In this document: positions 44,920-56,571 of the stretch, in pieces
Position numbering within the stretch: position 1 is the first letter of the stretch
How the letters are laid out: every line of letters begins with the position of its first letter
Assembly (NCBI RefSeq): GCF_963678635.1
Contig: NC_087071.1
Location: 36,354,438 to 36,418,437 of the forward strand
Reading direction: 5' to 3'
DNA from: Symsagittifera roscoffensis
Lineage: Eukaryota > Xenacoelomorpha > Acoela > Convolutidae
Length of the DNA: 64,000 nucleotides
Notes under the pieces: generated by a model
The model's input: only the letters and a program-made list of their open reading frames with translations
Told to the model about the DNA's origin: nothing
Databases searched by the model: none
Position numbers and translations under genes: made by a program

Positions 44920-47900
44920 TTTTTTCTAATTCGAGTCATACTTCTAATTTTTCTTATTGCTCTTTAAGAGCTGCTTTTTTCGTGTTTTTTCGATAGTGTT
45001 TGCGAAACAAAGCTTTGCATCTGTGTTAGATAATTGAACTTTGTCGCTACCGCAGGAGCGTCTGCAGTCTCATTCGATTTCGACAAACTCATTCTAAAAT
45101 GACTTGAGGTCTTGGCAGAGTAAGTTTTTTAGTTACACTCTTGTCTTTTTTTGTTATAAAACCATTTTGCAAGTATCGAATAATAACCATTGCTTACGCC
45201 AATTTTGATCTTATGCGTTTTGACTTGATTTCTTTTCGTTTTCAATAAATTTTCATTTGCTTGTAGGAGATCAGTTTTCGCTCTTTAAATAAGCCAGCGA
45301 AAATTGCGCAATAAACGATGGTTTTTTGTTAGGAAAGAGCGTTTTAAATGATAGATTTATCTGACGAAAAAAAAATTTACTTTTTGATCCAGTTTTTCCA
45401 AGCACAGTCAACTTCATTCAAACAATTTGTTTTAAAAATTGTTTTTGCAAGCCATTCGAAAAACACTAAAGGTCATTTAATTTTTATATTTTTTGAACTT
45501 AAAAAAATAATTTTTCTTCTCAAAAGTTAAGTCATTCATGTTTTTTTGTTTCTGCAAATTCAATGACAGTTTGGCAACAGTTCAATTTTTGAAAATTTGT
45601 TTTTTTAAACTTGTTTTTTGAAAAATTGTTTTTTTCTTTGTTCTGCTATTTTACTGTTTGACTTTTGATTTCACTGTCAGATTTTTTTCACTAAAAAGGA
45701 GGAGGCAAATTTCACTCTCGAATGTAAAAATCACGAAAAACGTGATAAATTTCTAACTTTGAAAATGGACTTTAGTTATCAGGCTTCCCAGAGAAATAAA
45801 AATTTTACCGAATGATACAGTTTTCTGAAATTGGGTTGGCTTTATCAAAAAAGTGCTGATAATCAATTGTTCTAGAAATTTAAAGAGGTTTAAGACCATC
45901 TATTTTTTTAAATGTTTTTGTTCGAAATTTGAGGGTTGAGATTTTTTCAAAACACAAGTCAGTTTTTTCTGCGTTTATTGACTTTTTTCCAACTGTTTGG
46001 CTCAGTTTCATTTTTTTTTCGATTAATTTTTGATTTTTTAGGTGTCGATGAAAGTAGTAGAGAATCGTACATAGGTCGCAATGTTGTTTTATTAGAAAAA
46101 GTCTTGAAATTTCGTTGGGGCTCAAATTCACTCTTTCTCGGTTTGATTTTTGATTTCTTTTTAAGTTTTGTTCGTTTCCTTTCTTAAAAGGAAGGCAAAC
46201 ACCGCTATAGAACAGCGCAAAGCGTGATTGATTTCTACTTTCAAAGGAGGAATTTTATTTTCAGATTATCTTCCTTGCTGTGTCAGATGACTATATTTTT
46301 GATTTTTGTCTCTGACTTTTATCTTTTTTTCTACGAGTTGTCAGAAAGAAAAATAAAAAATTCAGAAGGCATCTTCTAGACTGATCCAGGAAAAATTAAA
46401 AAAAATTGAAAAACTTGAGATGACCGAAGTTGGTGATACCTTAATTTAGTCCCACAAGGTAAGCTCTATTATCAAATGTTTGATGTGGTGTATTGGCGTT
46501 TTATCCAGCGCTTGTGTTGAAGAAAACTAAAATTCAATTGGGTACTTTCAATTGTCTCGCTCATTTTCAATCCACTTACCGTCGCTAGTTTTTATCAAAA
46601 AAAATCACCGGAAAACTTTTTTCGGTGAATCTTATAAAAGCTTGTTGTCTTCAGCTGACTGTCTCTTACTGTCTTCAGTCGCGATCAAAATTTTTTTCCG
46701 TAAATGTCATATTGGATGATTATTTGCTACTTAAAACATGATTTGGTTGGTAGCATTGTTTAGTTTTTGTTACTACCGTGATAAGTGGATATTATTTATT
46801 CCGACTAAGCCACAAAAAGAACGGAAAAAAATATACCGTATGGTGGCTTTTTTTGGAACATTTCAGGTGAGTCAATGCAAGAATGTAAAAAATCAATTGT
46901 GTTATCAAAAAAATAAGTTTATCGGTTGTGATTTGGATTTTGAAAAATGAAAAGTTGGTCTAAATGACTTAGCGATGGTCTGAGTTTTGGTTGTTTAGAC
47001 TCAATTTTAGTTCTCCATTGAGACTTTACTGTTTTCTTAAATAGTACAAATTAACTTTTTCCTTTATTTTGCAGTACTTTTTTCAAGGATCTTCTTTGAA
47101 ACATTTTGAAATCTATGTTTAAGTTTTTTAACCGTGGAAGAAACTATAACTGTGCTCAGAGCGTTTTATGTTTTTTTTTGCATAGCAGTCGTGTAACATT
47201 TGTTTCAAGTTTGTCTTCATATTTAAATGCTGTTTTTATGTAAGATTTGTTCGAGGTTGCAAGAGTTTTGTCTTTGATCTCGTTCAGTTTTTTTCAGTTT
47301 TTTTCTGCGTTTATTGCCTTTTTTTCAACTGTTTGGCTATTTTTCATATTTTTTTCGGTTAGTTTTTTTTTGATTTTTTAGGAGTCGATGAAAATAGTAC
47401 AGAATCGTAACATGTTGTTTTTTTAGGAAAAGTCTTGAAAATTTGTTCGGGCTCAAATTCATTTTTTATCGGTTTGATTTTTGATTTATTTTTAAATTTT
47501 GTTCGTTTCCTTTCTCAAAAGGAAGGCAAACACCGCTAAAGAACAGCGCAGAGCGTGATTGACTTCTTTTTTCAAAGGAAGAATTTTATTTTCAGATTTT
47601 CATCCTAGCTGTGTCAGATGACTATATTTTTGATTTTTGTCTTTTATTTTTTTCTTTTTTCTACGAGTTGTAAGAAAAAAAATAAGAAATTCAGAAGGCA
47701 TCTTCTAAACTAATCCAGGAAAAAAAAAATTGAAATGACTGAAGTTGGTGATACTTTTAATTTAGTCACGCAAGGTAAACTCTATTATCGAATGTTTGAT
47801 GCGGTGCATTGGCGTTTCATCCAGCGCTTGTGTTGAAGAAAACCAAAATTCAATTGGGTACCTTCAATTGTCTCTATCATTTTCAATCCACTTACCGTCG

Positions 47901-48320
47901 CGCTAGTTTTTATCAAAAAAATTCACCAGAAAATTTTTTCGGTGAATATTATAAAAGCGTATTGTCTTCAGCTTACTGTCTCTTACTGTCTTCAGTCGCG
48001 ATCAAATTTTTTTCCCGTAAATGTCTTATGGGATGATTTTTTGCTACTTAAAACATGATTTGGGTGGTAGCATTGTTTAGTTTTTGTTACTACCGTGATA
48101 AGTGGATATTATTTATTCCGACTAAGCCATAAAAAGAACGAAAAAAATATACCGTATTGTGGCTTTTTCAGGAACATTTCAGTAACTCAATGCAAGAATC
48201 AAAAAAATAAGTTTATCGGTTGTGATTTGTATTTTTAAAAATGAAAATTTGGTCTAAATGACTGTTAGCAATGGTCTGAGTTTTGGTTGTTCAGACTCAG
48301 ATTTAGTTCTCAATTGAGAC
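44920..48320. repeat. Block 2 counterpart of 12.13-14.6 kb, with tandem 1-kb unit
   Basis: Gene-free. The 1-kb unit (see 13410-14640) occurs at about 45.96-47.2 kb and again at 47.29-48.31 kb, head to tail. The second copy joins the 15.1-kb-equivalent sequence at GAGCTTGCGAAACAAGGTCT. Confidence 0.75.
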
Positions 48321-49380
48321 TTTACTGTTTCTTAAAGAAAACTGATTTTAGAGCTTGCGAAACAAGGTCTGGTATAAAAATCGGCCAATTTTTAATTTCT
48401 CTTTTTAGAATACAATTAATCAGTTCTTTCGATTTGTGCAACATTGACGGTCGTTGGAGTTGTTAGTCGACATGTTGCATCTAATAAAAAGTTTGTGGGA
48501 AGAGTTATTGAAAACTTGTTTCATCGCCTCGTTTCCCGGTTTTTAAAAAACTACGAGTCAATTCTGAATTCAAGAATCAGAAAAAAAAGAAAGTTTGAAA
48601 GGTTTTCTTTAAATGTGGTTTCCAAGAATCGCAGAGGAGCAGCTATCAGCAGGCTTTAACAGACCCAGAGTTTCATTTACAGCATAAAATACAGTGATAT
48701 CTAAAATTTACATTGCTTGCGAAAACTATTTGTTGCAAAACTCAAAAATATGAGGGAATAAAACGAGGTGAAATTTGCGAGTTTTCTCAAAACTTCACTT
48801 GCAGTGCAGCTCTATTTGTCAAAAGTTGTCTTTCGAATATTTAGGAAAACTCAGCATATAATATGCTTCAAAAAATTTTGTTAAGCCTAGAAAAATCAAC
48901 CATTTCACCGCGAAAGTTCTTTCTTGCCTTTCCTATCAGTGAAGTCAGTTTTTGCGTAATTTCATAACTCTTCAAGGATAGGATGTAAAATACTAGAATC
49001 AATTTAAAACTGTTTCTGTCTTTCTGAGGCTGAGGTTTTGTCCATATGTTGAGCAATTTAAGCATTAGATTTTTTGATGTTTTGCGGGGGTTGAAAACTG
49101 AGAAGACAAAAATTTTGTTTTTTTGCCGATCCTTTTTCTAGGTTCATTTGTGCATTTTTTTTTCAAAATGATTATTAATTTGTTTGCCGTTTTTTACTGT
49201 GTGTACTACGCGTTCAGAAATCAGTGTTCCTTGAAATTTTCATATTAACCTGTTATGATAGCTGATATTAATTTTAGAACCAGTGTGGTAATCGGTGAAT
49301 TTATATAGTTTCTGATGGAAATGAACCTTATTTTAAATTTTGTAGTTAAGATCTCAACTTTTTTCTCTGCTTTGGATAAA
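48321..49380. other. Downstream flank of secreted copy 3
   Basis: Shares ends with 15.1-15.95 kb. The middle (48480-49010) is not in block 1, where the 15219 palindrome and the exon 2 fragment occur instead. No gene recognised. Confidence 0.45.
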
Positions 49381-50411
49381 TTAGTTGGTTACAGTTGGTT
49401 CACAGATCCAAGGCTGCTCAGGACACATAATGTTAAGTTTGAACCATCGGAAAGTGAGAAAATCAACTAGGTTTTCATATGGTACCTTTGGAGACCAATC
49501 ATTGCCAATTTTCAGTTGATATGGTTTTCCTTGTGGTTCATCATGATAACTTGGTGTGCCACTTTGATTAAGTACAAGTTAATGCATAGAACCCAACTTT
49601 TAACAAGAAAAGAATGCCTGACTTTTCTAAATTCGCATTTGAATCATTTAAAACATTAAGTGTTTTAAATAATGCGCTTTTTATGTTTGAAACGTGAAAA
49701 TTTTCTTTAAATTCGATATATAAGGTTCACAAGAAACACTTTTTTTTCTTGGGATCTGTCTAAAAACTTGTACCTAATGTGCTCCCTTTTTAGTTGACCT
49801 TTTCCAAATCCAATTTTTGCAATTATGTTAGCTTCGCAGTCGAAATTGTAGTAAGTTACGAGGTAGTTTAATCGCTTGTCCTCTGAATAATCTGTGAGCT
49901 GCTCAAAGTATTCAGATGGTGTTAAAAGAGCTCCTTTGAACCCAAAATTAAAATACGAGACAAATTGGCCGAAACAACAACCATCTCCTATAACAAAAAA
50001 GTTGTGTTTTTCGTAGGATGGTTCAAAGACAGCCTGAAATTGGTCTAAGGCGCTATTTTTCAATTTAGCAAACCCTTCGTAAGGATCTCCAGGGAATCGC
50101 GCTAAAACGTTATACGTATGCTCCATTGCGAGAGGAGTTGGTTCATCTCTTTTTACTCTGAAATAAGTCAAGCAATAATAAGAGCTCTTCTTTTCACAAA
50201 ATGACCTGTATTGGTTGAAAGTGGGGTTAACTGGAATTGTAAAGATAACTGACGCCCACATTGTTGCAATTGATGAGTTGAAAACTTTGTCATTGGCGCT
50301 AACATTAATCACAGAAAAGCAAGAAACCCACAAAACAAACTTCATAACAGTGATTTTATTAGTTTTTGTGTTTTCAATCTCCTCTTTACTGAAATGTAAT
50401 ACCATTTTCAA
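49381..50411 (-). CDS. Secreted cysteine-containing protein, family copy 3
   Basis: Minus strand, exons 50411-49774 (638 nt, TTAG/GTACAAG donor) and 49561-49381 (181 nt after AATCAAAG), phase 2, giving 272 residues. It is the block 2 partner of 15995-17007. About 33 of 212 exon 1 residues differ, although nearby non-coding DNA stays very similar. Signal peptide from Met23 (MKFVLWVSCFSVINVSA), sequon NSS, core FFVIGDGCCFGQFVSYFNFG, end CPEQPWICEPTVTN. The last four residues arise from a short ACAGTTGGTT insertion that removes the usual stop. Cysteine positions match copy 1. The frame is fully open, so it is probably functional. Confidence 0.74.
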
Positions 50412-52200
50412 AATTCAATTATGTTAGTTTAAGTAAGTAATTAACAAGACTTTAGTGTCGATCTTGACGTCAGGCAAATAATTGATTTGCTTACTGGAAT
50501 GGGATTTGGCAAATATTTTGATGTTGATTTATTTTTCTCTTTAACTTGACACAAAATGAAATTGTTCATGTTGCTTTTCAAAACAATCAAAGTTCACATC
50601 GCAGATACATTCTGAATACAAACTGACTGTAAAAAGACAGACATTATATACATAAGGAGTAAAATGATATGAAACAAAGTTGAAACCATAGTAACAATGG
50701 AAATTTCTTGTGTTGTTTTTGCTGGTGAGTTTTTTCTCCAAAATATTTCACTTCACGTACCAAGATTAGTTCAAGAAAACGGCTGAAAATGTTTGAACTC
50801 AACCTCAATCTTTGTATAGATAATTTGAATGACAATTTTTGAGCACAAGTCGCCTTGTTCTTAAAACCATGGAGATTCATTGTTATGATTACTCGAATGC
50901 AATCTCCCCTTAGCCTGAATGACATATTCTCGTTTTTCTTGGGTGTTTTAAGTCTCAAAAAGCCAAAAAAAACTGAATTAAGTGAATCTAAAAAACAGCT
51001 CAAAACAACTCAAGAATTTATCTTCTGAGATATGGAATCAATGCGCGAATACCAAATAATCCTAACGAAAAAAAAAACAAAAAGTGAGAGTGGGGACATG
51101 ATGGACATGGAAAGTGTCATACGAATAACGTAAACACAGAAAGTCAATGCCTGACTTAGAAGCTCAGGGTCAAAAATAAATCCAATTAAATAGCAGAAAA
51201 AAATCCTCCATTGCAGACAAAAAAATCGGCCGCTTTCAAAGATTCTTGCGATCAATAAGTGACAAAGCATGAAGCAATCATTTGCTCTAACCCGTTTGTT
51301 GAATGATTTTACATTCAAAAATATGAAATAGTCTGATATTTCGAATGCTTCTGCAGTTCTATGCTTTTCATAGCAAAACAAATCAGTCTATCAAATTGCT
51401 TGACAATTAAAAAGTGATTGTTCCGACTTTCGCTGAAAACGGCGTATTTAATCTCGGTGTGTTTTTTACTCATTCAATTTTCGGCGATAGAAAAAAAACA
51501 GTTTCTAACAAAAAAAATTGAATCTCGTTGAAGATATTCATTCCTTGAAATCAAATGTCAGAATTTATTTTACATCCGATCATTTTTATAAAGTTCTGGG
51601 AGTTTGAAAATTGCTAATTTAGCCATGCTCTTGACTAATTTATATGCAAATGGAAAACTTTATTCATGTTCAAAGCGTAACGCGGAATATTTATGGGTGG
51701 CGAGTTATCCCGCACAACAAAACCGTTCCAAATTGAATTGAGGCTATAGCTAAGCGATCGTAGTAACTTCTTACGACTCAAATTTTCACACTTGATCTTT
51801 GATATTCTGTCCAAAATTTATAGATTTTTAGCATTTTTCCCAAAAAAACTATTCAATAAAGATTAAGGGGCATAGTCGGAACGGAACATTCAGATCTTGC
51901 CCTGATATACGAGCAGCTGTGTTATCTCAAAAATTACATCGTTTGCAGTCTCAATTATCAATCACTCCTATTCAGCTAAATTTATTTCGCTACAGCCTTT
52001 TTTTGGCTCTTCTGCAGACAAGAAATACATTCATTCCTCCGAAATTTAAAAAAAGTAGTCTCGATTTGAACACATTTTTGTCTAAAAAACTATTTTGACA
52101 ATCTCTTACGACGCAGTTACTTTTAAAACACAGAGAACTACACAAAATTTTATCATAGAAATTTCTTCGCATGGAGTCCAAAATGGTTTAAATGCAAGTT
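50412..52200. other. Upstream region of copy 3 and short conserved block
   Basis: Parallels 17008-19150. It contains an insertion of about 55 bp near 50600-50660 relative to block 1, and the empty site (about 51637) of the 18190-18882 element. No gene is called. Confidence 0.45.
50465..50472. promoter_or_regulatory. CRE-like palindrome TGACGTCA upstream of copy 3
   Basis: Same position (about 54 bp before the first ATG) and context as 17061-17068. Confidence 0.3.
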
Positions 52201-52262
52201 TTGCTAATTTCGTTACGCCAGTAAATCAATCTCAAAATGGTACGTCCATTGCATTTTCCGCA

Positions 52263-52400
52263 ATGAGGAGTCAATTTATTTTATGTTTTTTTTTGCTCTG
52301 CTTATATCAAAACTGTATGTTTGCGGATGTTTTGGCATTGAAGACTTACGTTAAATTCCGCTTTACTGTTACTCTGTTTTATGAACCATTTAAAATACGT
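52263..52400 (+). other. Possible signal-peptide-encoding exon, unproven
   Basis: From the ATG at 52263 the frame reads MRSQFILCFFLLCLYQNC then MFADVLALK, a plausible signal peptide, before running into the GTCTGGTAAAA repeat element. It is absent from block 1, and no partner exon was found. Confidence 0.2.
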
Positions 52401-52406
52401 TGTCTG

Positions 52407-52673
52407 AGGGATCGACCTTTTACCAGACCGAACTTTTCGAGAAAAGTTATAACATGGACTTTTTTTACCAGACTCGATGAACAAAATTGATAGACAGATG
52501 TAATGACGCCGTTTAGTCTCGTTAAAGACGGTTTGACGGTTTCTCAACAAAGTTAAGTTTGTTCTAGCCACTTATTTTTCAAATCTTCCACTAATTTTAA
52601 CTTATACTAATTGAGTTATTCCACTGCGGTCTGGTAAAAGGCCGATCTGGTAAAAGGTCGGTCTGGTAAAAAA
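52407..52673. mobile_element. Short element with inverted, repeated GTCTGGTAAAA ends
   Basis: CCTTTTACCAGACCG at the left and TTTTTACCAGACTCG inside it; at the right GGTCTGGTAAAAGGCCGATC, CTGGTAAAAGG and GGTCTGGTAAAA. Two to three copies of an ~11-bp word lie at each end in opposite orientation. No open reading frame. Confidence 0.55.
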
Positions 52674-52975
52674 AAAATCTAGCCCCCGCTGTCTGCTTTT
52701 CCCCTGCGATCGGTTCACTGTAATTCTCATGTTACAGGAGCACCAGTGTTTTATACCGTGCAACTTTCCATGTCGTTTGTTTAGCTTCAAAGGGTCTAGG
52801 ACAAAAAGCCAGTTTTTAGGCAAAATTAGTCCATAATAATCGTTACTCATGTCAACTAATCACTTGGGATTGGCGTCCAGAATGATATCAGCCGGTTTTT
52901 GAAATGCATTAATTATAAACAAGAAAATTGCCTTCAACATTGCTTTAGGTTTTAACTTTCCTAAACATCTATCAG

Positions 52976-53273
52976 AGGGGGACCCATTGTTTAGCAGACA
53001 AATCTTTTAGCATAAAAAGTGAAAAATGAGTGTTTTAGCAGACAAAAGAAATAACTTCGAAAACACAACCGTCTAAATTAGAGGCAAAAATAAAATTTAC
53101 AAGCACAAAAAAACTTGTGTTGAATTGAAGCGCAGCGGAGCAAGCGGTCGCTAAACGCCAATCGATGCCCCGTTTGAAGTAAGCTATTACACTTTATAAT
53201 TCTTCTGTGTCTGCTAAAAAACCTGTCTGCTAAAAAACTGGTCTGCTAAAATCCCTAGCACCCTATTAGAGGC
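52976..53273. mobile_element. Short element with inverted, repeated GTCTGCTAAAA ends
   Basis: TTTAGCAGACAAAT and TTTTAGCAGACAAAAG at the left; GTCTGCTAAAAAACCT, GTCTGCTAAAAAACTG and GTCTGCTAAAATCCC at the right, flanked by AGAGGGGGACCC / TAGCACCCT. Same design as 52407-52673, with G/C difference in the core word. Confidence 0.55.
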
Positions 53274-54386
53274 TCAAATTTTTTGGAAAAGCTGAAAACT
53301 GGTAAAGAAAGATCGTGAAATTGAGAAATTCTTCAAAAAAGTTCCCAAAATGATCATATTTCATGTATTAATGAGAAAATTTTCATGACTTAACGAGAAG
53401 ACTTAATGAGAAATCATAACTTAATATGAAAAATTTTATTTTGCACTTTTGGTTGCTGATATTCTATACCTAAATAGATTTTTGTCGGATTATAATCCCT
53501 CGGGAGGCGGAGCAATAAGCAGAACGGTCCAAGTGCAGACTGGTTCCAAGAGCAGAAAAACCTAAAAATATTGACTAATATAAGTTTATGTGGGCTAATT
53601 GATAAAGCAATTATTGGAATCGTCAAAAAAAAACCAAAAAAAAACGAATAAATTATGCATGAACTATGCATAATTGTTGATTAAGTTACACAAGTCATGC
53701 ATAAAATAGTTGTTGCGTTGGTATTATTGACATTTTTGCATTTTTGATAATTAATTTACCGATTGCCTTATAAAAGTTGATATTTTTCTGTTTTTCTGCT
53801 CTTGGACCCATTCTGCCTTTAGACCATTCTGCTTATTGACTGGCCACCAATTCCTCAGTAGACATAAACGTATAAGACAATTCAGAAAAATCATTGACTC
53901 TAACCGTACGCTTACAGTTGACGTGGATCCGAACCAAAGCATAGGTTAATGATAAAGCTACGAGTGCCATCAAAGAATTTGCATATAGCGGAGTAATGTA
54001 CAAAGGAGCACTTTGTTTTTTGCAGCAAAAAGTGTGGTCTATCGGAAACTGGGCTCTTTTCCACTTTCCCTCCACAGTTGAATTTCAGTTTTGAAAAAAT
54101 TTTAAGTTGTCATAATAGAACAAAAATTTGCATGGTGGTGAACAAATTTGTTCTTCATGCCTTACTTGGAGTGGTCTACACACAATAACACGTAAAACTA
54201 TTTAAAAATGGAAATTTTAAATTATGGGGGAAAGTAGAAAAAAGCTGTACTAAGAGCTGTACTAAAACCGCATCTAGACAAATTGACCATTTAACACTTA
54301 TGCACATAATTCCAAAAGCAAAGTTTTAAGTACATCATCACCCGCATTGGAGTTCCATGAATAACAATCGATTAAAACTGAGTTTT
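53274..54386. other. Block 2-specific gene-free stretch
   Basis: No counterpart in block 1 and no gene recognised. Inverted words ATTATGCATGAACTATGCATAA at 53653-53674. Confidence 0.4.
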
Positions 54387-54524
54387 ATTGTCAGTGCCCA
54401 TAAAAGTGAAAAAAATCTATCATAATAAATTAAAAATGGATCATAATATTGCTAATTTTAGGAGAACAAAATCCATTTTTAATCAATTATAATAATTTTT
54501 TTCAATGTTGTAGACACTGACAAT
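54387..54524. mobile_element. 138-bp MITE candidate, ATTGTCAGTG termini
   Basis: ATTGTCAGTG ... CACTGACAAT perfect 10-bp inverted ends. The AT-rich interior with AATTATAATAA words resembles the 18190-18882 element. The terminal CAGTG motif is shared with the 60032 element. Confidence 0.45.
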
Positions 54525-54788
54525 CAAACTCAAATAAAATCGATTTTTTTCCCACTCTATTGATTCTAGTACGGGGTTGGTGGTTCAGTTTAAGTTTAGA
54601 AATGGAGTAGGCCATACACTCGCTTTGCAAAGTTTCCGCATTACTCATTTGATTAATGCAGATATTCTTGCAAAGTTTTCCACGACGCAAAACGAAAATA
54701 AAAGGGAAAAAAATCCAATTTTAATGTGATTTTCTACTTATTATATAATCTATTATAATGAATTCCAAATGAAGTATAATTGCATTCA

Positions 54789-54979
54789 TTACGAGGCCAA
54801 ACTACCTATTTTGTGAATTCTAAGCTGATTCCGCGTCAAGGACCTTTTTTTTCTTCTATTCTTTCATTTTCTCTGAGTATTCCGAAAAAAATTAACATGA
54901 TTAGAGATTTGTCTCTGCGATCAGTGAACATACAGACTCAAAAATTTGAGCCTATGAAGTGCACAGTTTGGCCTCATAA
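54789..54979. mobile_element. 191-bp MITE, TTACGAGGCCAAACT family
   Basis: Left TTACGAGGCCAAACTACC, right CACAGTTTGGCCTCATAA. The interior shares TTCTTTCATTTTCTCTGA and GAGATTTGTCTC-like words with 27401-27600. Confidence 0.75.
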
Positions 54980-55315
54980 TGTTTTGTTTTTGCAAGAAAA
55001 ATTGATATCAATCAATTTTTAGTTTTTAGCCCAATTTTGTTGTCTGAGCGGAACATGGGAATCGATTATATTGACAGTATTTTAGACCATGAAAATCCCT
55101 GATAAACAATTTTTTTCACTTTTCTTAAATGTGGGAAATATACTCACTGGAGTGTTTATGTTTCAGCTGAACTTTAGATTATGGTGTTAAGCCCATCCTA
55201 GGCTGTTAAGTGCCATTTAAAACTTCCTTTGGTATCAGACATCAATAATTGGTTCCAGGATGAATCCGAATCACATGGAAGAATGCATGCTACCTAAACA
55301 AAGTCAAAAAAGACT

Positions 55316-55790
55316 GCTCGTATAAAGGCGAAGCCCTAAAGGTTCCCACTGCCTTTTAACGTTTTTTGAGCAGCAACAACAACAAAAAAAATTAAATAAA
55401 AAAATAAAATCAATAATTTTTTTAAGTTGAAATTTTCAGTGAAAATCATCCTCCCACACGCCATATAAGTGCAAAGTGATAGGTTACGCTCCTAGTAACA
55501 AATCAAATGTAGCAAATAGGCTTCCTTTATCCAATTTGGAACAATTCCTTAGACAGAATAAAAATTTAAGCTCCAGACAACAATATCTTCTCAATGTTAT
55601 AACAAAGTGATCGATTTAGCTCCTTTTATAAAATTAGATTTCGCTCCCATGTTTCGCTCCTAGTATCCTAGTAACAAATCAAATAAATATGGCAATTAGG
55701 CTTCCTTCATCTAGTTCGGAAAAATCCCTAAGACGAATTGAAAATTAAAGCCGCCCCCCCCCCCCCCCCGCAGCACAAATAATCCGTTAC
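55316..55790. mobile_element. Dispersed 0.5-kb repeat, second copy
   Basis: CTGCTCGTATAAAGGCGAAGCC, CCCACACGCCATATAAGTGC, AAGTGATAGGTTACGCTCC, related to 23403-23900. An internal partial repeat (TTTCGCTCCTAGTA... AACAAATCAAATAAATATGG) and a run of more than 15 C at 55755 are present. Confidence 0.55.
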
Positions 55791-55859
55791 TTTCGTTACA
55801 AAAGTCGGAACAATTACTTTGTTTGCGAAAGTAGGAACAACAAAATCACGTTTTAAACA

Positions 55860-56560
55860 ACATGAAAATAGCGCTAGCGGCTCAACTTAAGCTTGAAGAA
55901 GAGTACCCTTCCTGTCTTTTTGGTAAGTATACAAATAGTATAAACTTTGGGACTCTTCCAAATTGAAAAACTAAACTTCTAATGACCAATATGTGTGCTG
56001 AATTTAGTTTTGGTTTTTGATCTCAAAACACTGATATATCTTTTACGTCTTTCCTCTATAGAATTCAAAAGAAGTTTCCAAAAAGATCAGTCACATTCAG
56101 AATACTATTTTTTTACTGCTACAAGAGTTGGCATTTACCGAACATTTGATTTCAAATCAAGAACTAAAACAATACAAAACCAGAAAAATTATTGGTGATA
56201 TCGATATATCAAAGACAAAGAACTTGATCCAGAATTTAGACCAAAAAAAGAAGCAGTAAAAATAAACATGGTGGTGCTGAAACTTCTGAAAAGTCTTTAA
56301 ATCGAAGATTCTCGTTCCGCAAGTGAAAAGTCCTTAAAAGTTAAACAAAACATATTGGAGAAACACTGGACTAATGGCCCAGCAGTTTATGGTCGCAAAA
56401 AACAGTTGAAGCAAGCTACAAATTTAAATGAGCGTGATGTTGAGAAGTTCTTAAAAAGTATGGCAGGAGATGTGGATGATCCTAAAACGCTATGGTTGGA
56501 TGGACTTTTTCTGGAGACCCTAATGGATCTCCGTGTTTCTACGGCGTACCACATTAATTG
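55860..56560 (+). pseudogene. Broken coding fragments, possibly transposon-derived
   Basis: Frames at 55995-56198 and 56355-56561 are separated by stops. The second contains WTNGPAVYGRKKQLKQATNL and RDVEKFLKS, somewhat like the N-terminal helices preceding integrase cores in some DNA transposons. No catalytic core follows. Assignment is uncertain. Confidence 0.25.
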
Positions 56561-56571
56561 AAGAGAAGGAA

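Noticed and set aside
51010-51381. 123-codon minus frame with hydrophobic segments
   Set aside because: Block 1 counterpart (about 17580-17950) has stops and indels, so conservation does not support coding.
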